Source: CAYFYJ01 sp964347415
GTDB taxonomy: Archaea; Aenigmatarchaeota; Aenigmatarchaeia; CG10238-14
Reading direction: 5' to 3'
NCBI GenBank assembly: GCA_964347415.1
Contig: CAYFYJ010000022.1
Location: 89,899 to 153,898 of the forward strand
DNA: 64,000 bases
In this document: piece after piece, positions 26,207 to 33,382 of the stretch
Position numbering within the stretch: position 1 is the stretch's first letter
Layout of the letters: every line of letters starts with the position of its first letter
Program-made: the position numbers and the translations under genes
The notes under the pieces: generated by a model
Told to the model about the DNA's origin: nothing
What the model saw: only the letters and a program-made list of their open reading frames with translations
Databases searched by the model: none

Positions 26207-26280
26207 ATTAATATTTTTCGGTATTTCTTTTGTCCAAATATCCGGCATTCATCCCACTCCCTAATGATTATACTAACCAA

Positions 26281-27228
26281 TTATTCTAAATCCCAGATAA
26301 AAACTCTTTCTGGAATATCATATACGTCTTTGATGATAAGTTTCATGGATTTTGTTTGACCGTTAAGTTTAGGAAATGATAAAATTCCTCTTCTATGATG
26401 CCCTCCGGGTGCAGAGCCATCCCAATCAAGTGGCAATATTTTGTTTCCAGTATCATCTTCTAATACTGTTATCTCAGTTAAATCAAAATTCAAGGAACCA
26501 GTGTGTGTATTGATATCAATCTCAAAACTAACTGGTTCCTCATAACTAAAATCTATTGGAGTTACATCAAAAGTAACTCTACCTTCATCATTCGTCATTG
26601 TTTGTAAAGAAATTGTTTGACCCACAGTTCCACCTTCAGATACCAAATCAATTGGTAATGTAGAAGATTCAGTCGGACTTTTAAACATGGTTAAGCTAAG
26701 AGATATGAAAAAAATAATTATAGATAAAAGTATCGTTTTATTCCGAACTCCTTTCATATTATACTTGAACAGATTCTTGAAGGAACCTTTCTTGATATTG
26801 AAGAGTTTATGTTCTTGTATTATGCCAAGCATGAAGGTGATACCGACAAAGTTTGATAATATTCCTACGATCATGAACAATACTTGATACTCTGTCAAAA
26901 ACACTGCTGCCGATAAACCAATTATTGGTAAAACATCAGTTAAGTGGTGTAAACAACAAGCTATCATAGATCCTGTAGAGATTCCACCAGTTGCAGCAAT
27001 CTCTGTTGAAGCAATCGCGGTTTTAGCATGCATAGAAGTTCTTATATAGGAATAAAGACCAACCTGGATTCCAAAACCTGCAACTAATGCTACTATCCAA
27101 TACCCCATTTCAATAAACTGAGCAATAGCATGAGAAAATGAGTTAGCTATAGTTAGAATTCCAAAATATATCAATAAAAGAATTAAACTGCCAAATATGC
27201 CTATTAATACTGGTTTTTTATTTTTCAT
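26281..27228 (-). CDS. membrane protein with CCLHH motif and extracytoplasmic beta domain
   Basis: 315 residues. Four to five membrane helices (about 8-210) include MIACCLHHLTDVLP with the Cys-Cys-x-His-His group at 91-95, a likely metal site within the membrane. After the last helix a beta domain of about 100 residues (SLQTMTNDEGRVTFDVTPID...) lies outside. The start ATG 27228 has GGAG ahead of it; a longer frame to 27357 would read through the operator and is not preferred. The BlaI-type box at 27242-27256 lies 14 bases upstream. A metal permease or sensor is plausible; I do not know the family. Confidence 0.75.
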   Translation of the reverse strand: MKNKKPVLIGIFGSLILLLIYFGILTIANSFSHAIAQFIEMGYWIVALVAGFGIQVGLYSYIRTSMHAKTAIASTEIAATGGISTGSMIACCLHHLTDVLPIIGLSAAVFLTEYQVLFMIVGILSNFVGITFMLGIIQEHKLFNIKKGSFKNLFKYNMKGVRNKTILLSIIIFFISLSLTMFKSPTESSTLPIDLVSEGGTVGQTISLQTMTNDEGRVTFDVTPIDFSYEEPVSFEIDINTHTGSLNFDLTEITVLEDDTGNKILPLDWDGSAPGGHHRRGILSFPKLNGQTKSMKLIIKDVYDIPERVFIWDLE

Positions 27229-27241
27229 TAGTAATCTCCAT

Positions 27242-27256
27242 TTACAATTTTTGTAA
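27242..27256. promoter_or_regulatory. predicted BlaI/CopY-type operator, copy 1
   Basis: TTACA-ATTTT-TGTAA, a 15-base dyad between the likely TATA region and start of the CCLHH membrane gene. Bacterial CopY and BlaI bind TACA/TGTA dyads, and a BlaI-family gene lies at 38018. The same arrangement is found at 33268, 33335 and 37960. Confidence 0.7.
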
Positions 27257-27381
27257 AGCTTTTTATTGATTGATTCTTGTTTTTTTAATTTAAATCTTTT
27301 ATGGTTCTCATTGACGCCATGAAACCCACTAATATTATTTGAACAAAATTCGAACACTTAAAAAGTTTGATTAGTCAATTT

Positions 27382-27531
27382 TTATTGATTTTTTGTGATT
27401 TCTAGATTACAACTATGATGTTCTTTGCACCATTCCTCACATTTTTCAGCTGTTTCTTTATTTAAATAAGCAAAACTACATTAATTACAAATAAAATATC
27501 TTTTATTGTCTCTTATTTTTTGTTTTACCAT
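27382..27531 (-). pseudogene. small zinc protein interrupted by a stop codon
   Basis: The frame from ATG 27531 reads MVKQKIRDNKRYFICN, then TAA at 27483-27481, then CSFAYLNKETAEKCEEWCKEHHSCNLEI to a second stop. Without the stop it is a compact Cys/His protein of 49 residues with a CxxC start and WCxxHHSC end. A single G to T change in a GAA codon would explain the stop. The rest of the 27257-27627 gap shows no gene. Confidence 0.55.
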
Positions 27532-27627
27532 AATGTTAATAATTTCCCTAAAGTTTTAAAATAAGTTCTATCATCCGAATTATACAATCTTATATATGCC
27601 TCATATTTGCGAAAGAAACTGGTTTCC

Positions 27628-28077
27628 TTATTTTTTTGAGCATCTACGACAAGATTTTATGCTCTTGATTTTTAAATACATAGCAATTCCTAATATCCCA
27701 ATACCAAAGATCCCAAAGACTGGTCTAAACGGTTCAATAAATGCTAGTATTGCTGAAGTACCTAATAGAGAAACTAATAAGGCATTACACAGCGGGCAAC
27801 TGAAAGCTAATATGGATGGTAGTGCCCCGCCTGCAGCAGCATAATCCTCCTTTCCGTATGCTTTTTGTTTCCCATAAAAATATAAAGATAAGTAAGTTCC
27901 CAGCATTGCTGATGTCATGATAAGAAAGGTATAATCAATGATAGTGGGTGGAAACATTCTTTTGAAAATATTATTGGGTATGAGGGCCATCACTACGCCG
28001 AATATTAAAAATATCAATATACTAAATAACGTTCCAATGAAAATATATTTTAATTCATTAGCCTTTTTTTTCTTCAT
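27628..28077 (-). CDS. four-helix membrane protein with CPLC motif
   Basis: 149 residues with four membrane helices and AFSCPLCNALLVSLLG at 92-107, putting a CxxC inside or at the face of helix three, and a final CRRC. The start overlaps the stop of the thioredoxin-like gene by four bases, so the two gene products probably exchange electrons or metal. A membrane thiol carrier is plausible; no family name comes to mind. Confidence 0.75.
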   Translation of the reverse strand: MKKKKANELKYIFIGTLFSILIFLIFGVVMALIPNNIFKRMFPPTIIDYTFLIMTSAMLGTYLSLYFYGKQKAYGKEDYAAAGGALPSILAFSCPLCNALLVSLLGTSAILAFIEPFRPVFGIFGIGILGIAMYLKIKSIKSCRRCSKK

Positions 28078-28298
28078 TTTAATTTCTTCCTTAATTCACT
28101 TTCCTTAGGAACTCCTGTGAACTCCAATTTTCCATCTATCACTATTCCTGGAGCAGTCAGTATCGGATACTTTTTTAAATACTCTGGATGCTCAACGACA
28201 TCAATTACTTTATACTTTACTCCCATTTTATCTAGCATTTTTTTAACAGTTTCACAACCCGCACAACCGGGCGTAGATAAAACTAATATTTCAACCAT
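28074..28298 (-). CDS. small thioredoxin/glutaredoxin-like redox protein (MTH895 type)
   Basis: 74 residues with the redox motif TPGCAGCETVKKML near the N terminus, TAPGIVIDGKLEFTGVP with the cis-proline, and a final helix. Short proteins of this kind transfer disulfides or persulfides in archaea. It lies within a tight minus-strand operon from 30505 to 27628 that also has a CcdA-like carrier. Confidence 0.9.
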   Translation of the reverse strand: MVEILVLSTPGCAGCETVKKMLDKMGVKYKVIDVVEHPEYLKKYPILTAPGIVIDGKLEFTGVPKESELRKKLK

Positions 28299-28307
28299 TT
28301 CATTCCC

Positions 28308-28538
28308 TCATTTGTACACATCGTATGCAAGCAAAATGGATATTATTATATGTGATGTGAAAGTAAGTATTCCTGCCATTTCTGTGAAAGCATACTCCCA
28401 TCCTAAAAAGTAAATCGGCAGATGAGCAAATATGTATGCTATTATCCAAACAAGACCGAAACCACTCTTGCCTTTGTAGATATAACCTAAACCCCAAACT
28501 ATAAAGTTTAAAAAAGCTGCAATTCCGTTTTTAGCCAT
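28308..28538 (-). CDS. small membrane protein, two to three helices
   Basis: 76 residues, starting MAKNGIAAFLNFIVWGLGYIYKGK, resembling short TM2-like membrane proteins. No cysteines and no metal motif. It lies in the CcdA operon, nine bases before the thioredoxin-like gene. Function unknown. Confidence 0.7.
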   Translation of the reverse strand: MAKNGIAAFLNFIVWGLGYIYKGKSGFGLVWIIAYIFAHLPIYFLGWEYAFTEMAGILTFTSHIIISILLAYDVYK

Positions 28539-28551
28539 TCTTCCACCTCAA

Positions 28552-28692
28552 TCATTCCACAAATTGTTTCGGATTATTCTCGAATGCCCATTGACAGGCT
28601 GGACTACAAAAATAATAAATCTTTCCTTTGTAATTCACTTTTGCTGCTTTCTTCTCGTCTACATCCATTCCACAAACTAAATCTTTTACCAT
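28552..28692 (-). CDS. YHS-domain metal-binding protein
   Basis: 46 residues: KDLVCGMDVDEKKAAKVNYKGKIYYFCSPACQWAF and a short end. This is a complete YHS domain with C-G-M and FCSPAC. YHS proteins bind copper and often accompany P-type ATPases. It lies 31 bases after the CcdA gene in the same operon and is too short for most gene finders. Confidence 0.88.
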   Translation of the reverse strand: MVKDLVCGMDVDEKKAAKVNYKGKIYYFCSPACQWAFENNPKQFVE

Positions 28693-28723
28693 TCTACCAC
28701 CTTTCAAATTTTAATTCTAATAT

Positions 28724-30301
28724 TTAATTCATCTGCTCTTCTACAGTTATATCGTACATGTCAGCGATTATTGATTTCAAATGATCCACGTGTTGTTCTC
28801 CTACTTTATGTGCAATAGCTTTTGCATAGTATGGTGCTAATGATTTAATGCCATGTCCTTCCAATATTTCTCCTATGCATTCACCGCATGGATGTTCTCC
28901 CGCCATCACATCATCTAGGCATGTACACTTCGCTCCCTCTCCATGCCCTGGAGTTTTTTGGATACAGTACCAACATGGTTTCTCTAGACAACATCTGTAA
29001 TCTGTAGATGCTCTGATGATGTTGGCTTCTTCCATCCATTCTTCCCTCTGTTCATCAATAGTCATTGATCTGAAATTTTCAGCTGTAGTTCTCAATGAAT
29101 TAATGAAAAAACCAATCAAAAGTCCAGCCACTAATACAAAAACCATACCAAATACGAGATTCTGTTTTTTCAATTCAGTTTTCTTTGTTATCTTTCTCAC
29201 CTCCTTCTTAAATGGCTTCTTCCATAAATACCAAATGATCGGAATTATACTGAGAACTGTTAGTATCCCGAACGCAGGATACTGCGTACTTTCAGCTATA
29301 TCATAAATACCTTTACCAGTTGCCAATCCAGATTTACATTCTGGACAAACCTTATCCATATGACCTTGTTCCAAATGTATTCTACATAAACATGTTTTTT
29401 CATCAAAAATCCATTCACCCCTTGCACACATTTGACATGGTGGCTCAATACAACACTCATATTCTGCCACTCCGCCAGAAATAGTACCAAATGCTCTAGT
29501 CCAACCTTTATGGATCGGAGTATTCAAAAACCAATAATGTCCGTACAATCCCCAAACTATGATTAATGCCCCAAAAAAGACAAGACCCCAACCAGTTGCT
29601 TTGTTGATGAATTCTTTTCTTTTAATAATTGCTTGAGTTGCGTTCACACCAAGAACACCAAGAATCGATAAGAATATTAGTGGCACTGCTCTGCCAATCC
29701 CGTTGACAGCTTGCAAAAGTAGACCTTGTATCACGCTACCAGCGGATGCGATGTACGTCAAAATAACATATGTTGCTGGGTTTGGACAACCTATTCCAGC
29801 ATTGCCTAAGAACAGACCAAGAAGAAATGCTTTGAAATATTCTGGTTGTCTTTGAATAAATCCTGGCATTCCGGCATAAGATGGTAACTCGAAATGAATT
29901 AGTTTCAATTCTGATAAACCAAAAACAAATGCAAGAATACCTGCCAATATATACATGGTTTGAGTTACTCTTTGTAGACTGAACGCCCTGCCTGCTAAGG
30001 CAACAACTACACCGTATAAACTCAGAGTTATGATCAGTCCGATACTGAACAGAATTGCCATGAGAAAACCTTTCTTGTATCCTTTACCCATGCTCAACGG
30101 AACTATGACAAATACTAGAGGCAGTGTGCATGGTAGAACAATCATCGATAGACCAGCAGCATAAGAAAGAGTAAGAGAAACAGTTTCACCAGGATTAGTA
30201 GCCAACCAAAACATTCCTATCAAAAATATAGAAAAAAGAATGAAGAATGTCAATACCAAATAAGTCCTGATTTTTTTTTGAGACTCTGTCAATTCTGGCA
30301 T
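28724..30301 (-). CDS. CcdA-like thiol carrier fused to two Cys-rich modules
   Basis: 525 residues. The first 260 contain the CcdA fold, with LPCTLPLVFV at about 55-64 and GIGCPNPATYV at about 169-179, the paired cysteines that carry electrons across the membrane. Then come Cys-rich module one (281-326: YECCIEPPCQMC, CLC, VCPECKSG), a helix (343-360), a second helix (383-401), and module two (435-484: YRCCLEKPCWYC, CTC, HPCGEC). Module one is nearly the same as the secreted protein at 1512. Inference: electrons from the cytosol reduce the modules outside, or the modules pass bound metal. It lies in an operon with DUF2933-like, YHS and thioredoxin-like genes. Confidence 0.85.
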   Translation of the reverse strand: MPELTESQKKIRTYLVLTFFILFSIFLIGMFWLATNPGETVSLTLSYAAGLSMIVLPCTLPLVFVIVPLSMGKGYKKGFLMAILFSIGLIITLSLYGVVVALAGRAFSLQRVTQTMYILAGILAFVFGLSELKLIHFELPSYAGMPGFIQRQPEYFKAFLLGLFLGNAGIGCPNPATYVILTYIASAGSVIQGLLLQAVNGIGRAVPLIFLSILGVLGVNATQAIIKRKEFINKATGWGLVFFGALIIVWGLYGHYWFLNTPIHKGWTRAFGTISGGVAEYECCIEPPCQMCARGEWIFDEKTCLCRIHLEQGHMDKVCPECKSGLATGKGIYDIAESTQYPAFGILTVLSIIPIIWYLWKKPFKKEVRKITKKTELKKQNLVFGMVFVLVAGLLIGFFINSLRTTAENFRSMTIDEQREEWMEEANIIRASTDYRCCLEKPCWYCIQKTPGHGEGAKCTCLDDVMAGEHPCGECIGEILEGHGIKSLAPYYAKAIAHKVGEQHVDHLKSIIADMYDITVEEQMN

Positions 30302-30505
30302 TCATTCATCCTTTGAATGTTTTTTATGCATGTCTTTCATCATGAACACGTGGAGGAGAGGACACAGCAACAAAATTATCAAAAACAAGTATGTGTCACT
30401 CAGCCTAAAAAAATATATAGTCCCCACCAATAGGATTATAGGTATCAAACAACAGAGTACCATCAACAACGCATGGTTGTGTCTAACTCTCTCTATAAAA
30501 CCCAT
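30302..30505 (-). CDS. DUF2933-like two-helix membrane protein
   Basis: 67 residues with two helices and the end CPLLHVFMMKDMHKKHSKDE, rich in Met and His, as in DUF2933 proteins found in copper and silver resistance loci. It directly abuts the CcdA fusion gene and opens the main minus-strand operon. Confidence 0.75.
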   Translation of the reverse strand: MGFIERVRHNHALLMVLCCLIPIILLVGTIYFFRLSDTYLFLIILLLCPLLHVFMMKDMHKKHSKDE

Positions 30506-30553
30506 TTTCCATCATCCAAGATATCTTTCAGTTTTTTTACATCAGTTTTTTAA

Positions 30554-30592
30554 TTAGCAACATCCTCTCTTCTTTCTCTTTTTTGGACCCAT
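30554..30592 (-). CDS. possible 12-residue basic, Cys-Cys ending peptide
   Basis: ATG 30592 has AGGTGATTGA before it, a good ribosome site, and the frame reads MGPKKRKKRGCC then TAA. It lies 48 bases ahead of the DUF2933 gene, at the head of the operon. It could be a leader peptide sensing Cys or metal, or a chance frame. Only the ribosome site and position support it. Confidence 0.35.
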   Translation of the reverse strand: MGPKKRKKRGCC

Positions 30593-30610
30593 TCAATCAC
30601 CTCTTATATT

Positions 30611-30627
30611 ATATCATATTTTGATAT
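30611..30627. promoter_or_regulatory. predicted PadR-TRASH operator, copy 2
   Basis: ATATCA-TATTT-TGATAT, a 17-base dyad in the divergent promoter region between the CcdA operon and the PadR-TRASH gene, followed by TATA-like TTTAAATATATAATATTTATAT. It fits autoregulation and control of the operon to the left. Confidence 0.65.
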
Positions 30628-30672
30628 ATTTAAATATATAATATTTATATTTTTATAAGTCTTGTATTAATT

Positions 30673-31092
30673 ATGCGAGAAATCAAGATTACTAACTTAG
30701 TCAAATTCTACACATTGCTATTGCTGTCAGAAGAGCCAAAACATGGTTACGAGATTATTAAAAAGATTCAAGAGAGAATAAAGAAGAGAACTAGCCCTGG
30801 AGAGATTTACCCATTTTTGAAATTGTTAAAAAAACATGGTTACATAGAAATCAAAAAAACCGGTAAAAGAGAGAAGAAAGTCTACCATTTGACTAAAGAA
30901 GGAGAAAATTTTGTAAAAATTATGCTGAACAGGTTTGGTGATTTGATAGATATAGCCATCGAGCCAAAGTTAACTGTTTGTACTCATTGTGGTTGTAAAG
31001 TATACGAAGGTGGATATACAGAAGCTATTAAAAATAAGAAGTTAACATTTTGTTGTGTACATTGTGCTCATTCTTTCAAGAAGGGAATTTGA
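30673..31092 (+). CDS. PadR regulator with C-terminal TRASH-like metal domain
   Basis: 139 residues. PadR winged helix at 1-95 (LLLLSEEPKHGYEIIKKIQERIKKRTSPGEIYPFLKLLKKHGYIEI, split here into helix and wing). Then a metal site CTHCGCKVYEGGYTEAI...LTFCCVHCAHSF at 102-136. Archaeal TRASH regulators sense copper and other soft metals through such a site. The gene is divergent from the CcdA/YHS operon, and the dyads at 30611 and 26190 are its likely binding sites. Confidence 0.88.
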   Translation: MREIKITNLVKFYTLLLLSEEPKHGYEIIKKIQERIKKRTSPGEIYPFLKLLKKHGYIEIKKTGKREKKVYHLTKEGENFVKIMLNRFGDLIDIAIEPKLTVCTHCGCKVYEGGYTEAIKNKKLTFCCVHCAHSFKKGI

Positions 31093-31101
31093 AACTGACC
31101 T

Positions 31102-32220
31102 TCAAGTAGTTTGAGTAGTAGGGTTAACTACTTCTCCAGTAGACAAATCTTTGTATGGACCCATTTGTCGTGTGCTTGTGAAGACATACCATCCATCATC
31201 TTCAACAGTACCAACTTGAGTCCAAATTTGTTGTAATGTTAGATAAACATTCGCTTCAGGAGACAACAGAACCGTAGGGACATTAATTATATTGTACTTA
31301 TTGACTAATGCACTTCCCTCATCTGAACTTATATCGTATGTTTTTTCATCTTTGATAACAATCCCGAATCTCGGAAGAACATTTTTATGTGCGTTAACAT
31401 CATAACATTCAAAACAAGATTCATCATCCAAGTATATTACACTAACCAAACCTACAATTTCTTTTGTTTCTAAGTCTCTATATGGGGGTGCCATTGCATG
31501 TAGCGTATAAAATCCATCATTCTTTGTGGTATTCAGTTGATTCCAAATTTGTTGTATAGATTCATATTCCAAAAGATTATCTGATATTATCAATGCGGGG
31601 ATTTTCTTCACATCGTATTTTTGAATCAATTCTTGTGCCCCATCACTCGTATACTCCAATGATACTTCTTCAGTTATCTGAACTCCTGCTTGTTTCAATC
31701 CTTCAATGAAATCAGATAAATCCACACAACCGTCACAAGAAGAATCTTTGATATAAGTCAAAGAGACCCTTCCCAATATCTCTTTAGTTTCAGCGTCAAC
31801 ATAAACAGGAGTGAGTTTTGTAAATATGAATGTTCCGTCATCTTTGACTTCTCCAAATCTTTTCCACAAACTTTTGACGTTTGATTTATCTGTTTCACCG
31901 GTTATCACGAGAGTCGGGATTTTCTCAATATCGTATTTATCTATTAAATCTTTAGCCTCATTTGATGAGAGTTCTAACGTTGACTCATCAATTACATTGA
32001 CATTAGCTCCTTTTATCGTATCGATAGTTTTATCAATATCAAAACAGTCAGAACAATCAGAATGAATAATCTTAACAAGTTTAATCTCAGCAGGTTTCGC
32101 CTCTTCTTCAGCTGCTGTTATTAAACCAGTTATTGAAATGGTTGCATCATTCAATGTTAATACATTGAAAATTCCGATTCCTATTAATAAAGCAAGCATT
32201 ACCAAAGACATTTTCAACAT
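31102..32220 (-). CDS. exported protein with three tandem thioredoxin-like domains
   Basis: 372 residues with an N-terminal anchor helix (4-22) and three repeats of about 105 residues. Each has a CxxC (CSDC at 56-59, CDGC at 162-165, CFEC at 269-272), then YDIEKIPTLVI, YDVKKIPALII or YNIINVPTVLL with the cis-proline, then a shared W-x-R/Q-x-G...DGxYxF segment and PYxDxETxEIxGxVS linking to the next repeat. This is a three-site thiol relay on the outer face. It is the last gene of a minus-strand run starting at 33227, behind a BlaI-type box. Confidence 0.88.
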   Translation of the reverse strand: MLKMSLVMLALLIGIGIFNVLTLNDATISITGLITAAEEEAKPAEIKLVKIIHSDCSDCFDIDKTIDTIKGANVNVIDESTLELSSNEAKDLIDKYDIEKIPTLVITGETDKSNVKSLWKRFGEVKDDGTFIFTKLTPVYVDAETKEILGRVSLTYIKDSSCDGCVDLSDFIEGLKQAGVQITEEVSLEYTSDGAQELIQKYDVKKIPALIISDNLLEYESIQQIWNQLNTTKNDGFYTLHAMAPPYRDLETKEIVGLVSVIYLDDESCFECYDVNAHKNVLPRFGIVIKDEKTYDISSDEGSALVNKYNIINVPTVLLSPEANVYLTLQQIWTQVGTVEDDGWYVFTSTRQMGPYKDLSTGEVVNPTTQTT

Positions 32221-32282
32221 TTTACTACTTTTAACTATTTGTTTTTCTGGGATAGTGACAACCTCCTAAAAATTAAAAAGGA

Positions 32283-32513
32283 TCAGCAGCCTCCAACCAT
32301 TTTAGGCAAATTCTGAAGATTTTGTGGCAACTGAGATCCACCAGTACCAGTAGGTGGGGTAGAACTGGCAGATGATGTTTTTTTTGCTGCTTCAACAAAA
32401 GAACCTATCTCCGCTCTCTTGCTTAGGATGTTTAATTGGATTGCCTGTACTGCTGATACTATAACTAACACTACCAACAAGATCGTCAACAATATTTCTT
32501 TATTTATTTTCAT
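32283..32513 (-). CDS. short anchored protein ending in LPKMVGGC
   Basis: 76 residues: one N-terminal membrane helix (8-28), a Ser/Thr/Gly-rich linker and the C-terminal end LQNLPKMVGGC. The next gene upstream also ends in LPGMVGGC, so the C-terminal octapeptide is conserved between two otherwise different proteins. The terminal cysteine lies outside the membrane. Function unknown. Confidence 0.72.
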   Translation of the reverse strand: MKINKEILLTILLVVLVIVSAVQAIQLNILSKRAEIGSFVEAAKKTSSASSTPPTGTGGSQLPQNLQNLPKMVGGC

Positions 32514-33227
32514 TTAACAACCTCCAACCATTCCAGGTAATTCTTCTAAACCTGAAGTATCTCCTCCCGCAACCGTCAAGGCAATTTCTACCATATCTTT
32601 CGGGAAGAATAGAGCCTTCCATTTGAGAGCCTCTCTTAAAATCTCGGCATCTGTATAATCAGTATTCTGTATAAGCCACATTGTAACACTTAATAATGCA
32701 GGGTTATGCTTACATCCACAGCTGCTAGAACCATCATCCCTTATTCCTACAGCTTGAAGACCGCAACAATATTCACATGATATACCAACAGGTTTTGAAG
32801 CCAAGTTAATAAATCTTTCCTTTTCTTCAGGTGTTAAACCTGCTAAAAGAGTTCTTTGAGCATTTGCAAGTGTTGATAATGAACCCTCTGGATCATCAAA
32901 AGTAACACCCATTGCTTCTCCATATCCAGGCGTTCCTGTTGGAACGATCATATCTATTGCATCTTGTGGGGTTTCTATGTTCTCAACTGGGAACAATGCA
33001 GCTATTGCAAAGCCAGTGCCTTTGATTTCAGATAAATCGACATCGGATATATCTTTTTCGCCCTCACTAGAAAATTTCACTCCCTTTATAGCAGCCCCTT
33101 TAATACCTAAATTAGAAGAAATATGAAATATCATAAACTGATTGTATGATAACAGTCCTATTGCAATTAAAACTAAAATTGAGGTAACAAATGTGTCTTT
33201 TTTTATTTTAATTGTTTTTTCAATCAT
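32514..33227 (-). CDS. anchored Cys-rich protein ending in LPGMVGGC
   Basis: 237 residues with an N-terminal helix (13-33), then a domain with ISCEYCCGLQAVG and SSCGCKHNPALL at about 148-178, followed by YTDAEILREALKWKALFFPKDM and the end LEELPGMVGGC. The CxxCC...CGCKH block recalls PCYCGC or CcmH-like exported thiol proteins. It abuts the 76-residue gene and is the first gene of the operon controlled by the box at 33268-33282. Confidence 0.8.
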   Translation of the reverse strand: MIEKTIKIKKDTFVTSILVLIAIGLLSYNQFMIFHISSNLGIKGAAIKGVKFSSEGEKDISDVDLSEIKGTGFAIAALFPVENIETPQDAIDMIVPTGTPGYGEAMGVTFDDPEGSLSTLANAQRTLLAGLTPEEKERFINLASKPVGISCEYCCGLQAVGIRDDGSSSCGCKHNPALLSVTMWLIQNTDYTDAEILREALKWKALFFPKDMVEIALTVAGGDTSGLEELPGMVGGC

Positions 33228-33267
33228 ACCATCATCTATTTTTCCACTTTTAAATACTATCTAACTC

Positions 33268-33282
33268 TTACAATTTTTGTAA
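33268..33282. promoter_or_regulatory. predicted BlaI/CopY-type operator, copy 2
   Basis: TTACA-ATTTT-TGTAA, identical to the site at 27242. On the minus strand it is followed after ten bases by the TATA-like GTATTTAAAA for the gene starting at 33227. Confidence 0.72.
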
Positions 33283-33334
33283 TAGTATTTCATATTTATA
33301 ATACTTAAATTTAAATATTTTTCTATTTTAAGCT

Positions 33335-33349
33335 TTACAAAAACTGTAA
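33335..33349. promoter_or_regulatory. predicted BlaI/CopY-type operator, copy 3
   Basis: TTACA-AAAAC-TGTAA, directly before the TATA-like AGTATTTAAAA for the plus-strand operon starting at 33383. Bound protein here would cover the TFB site. Confidence 0.72.
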
Positions 33350-33382
33350 AGTATTTAAAATCAAGCCATAAAATTATGGTAT

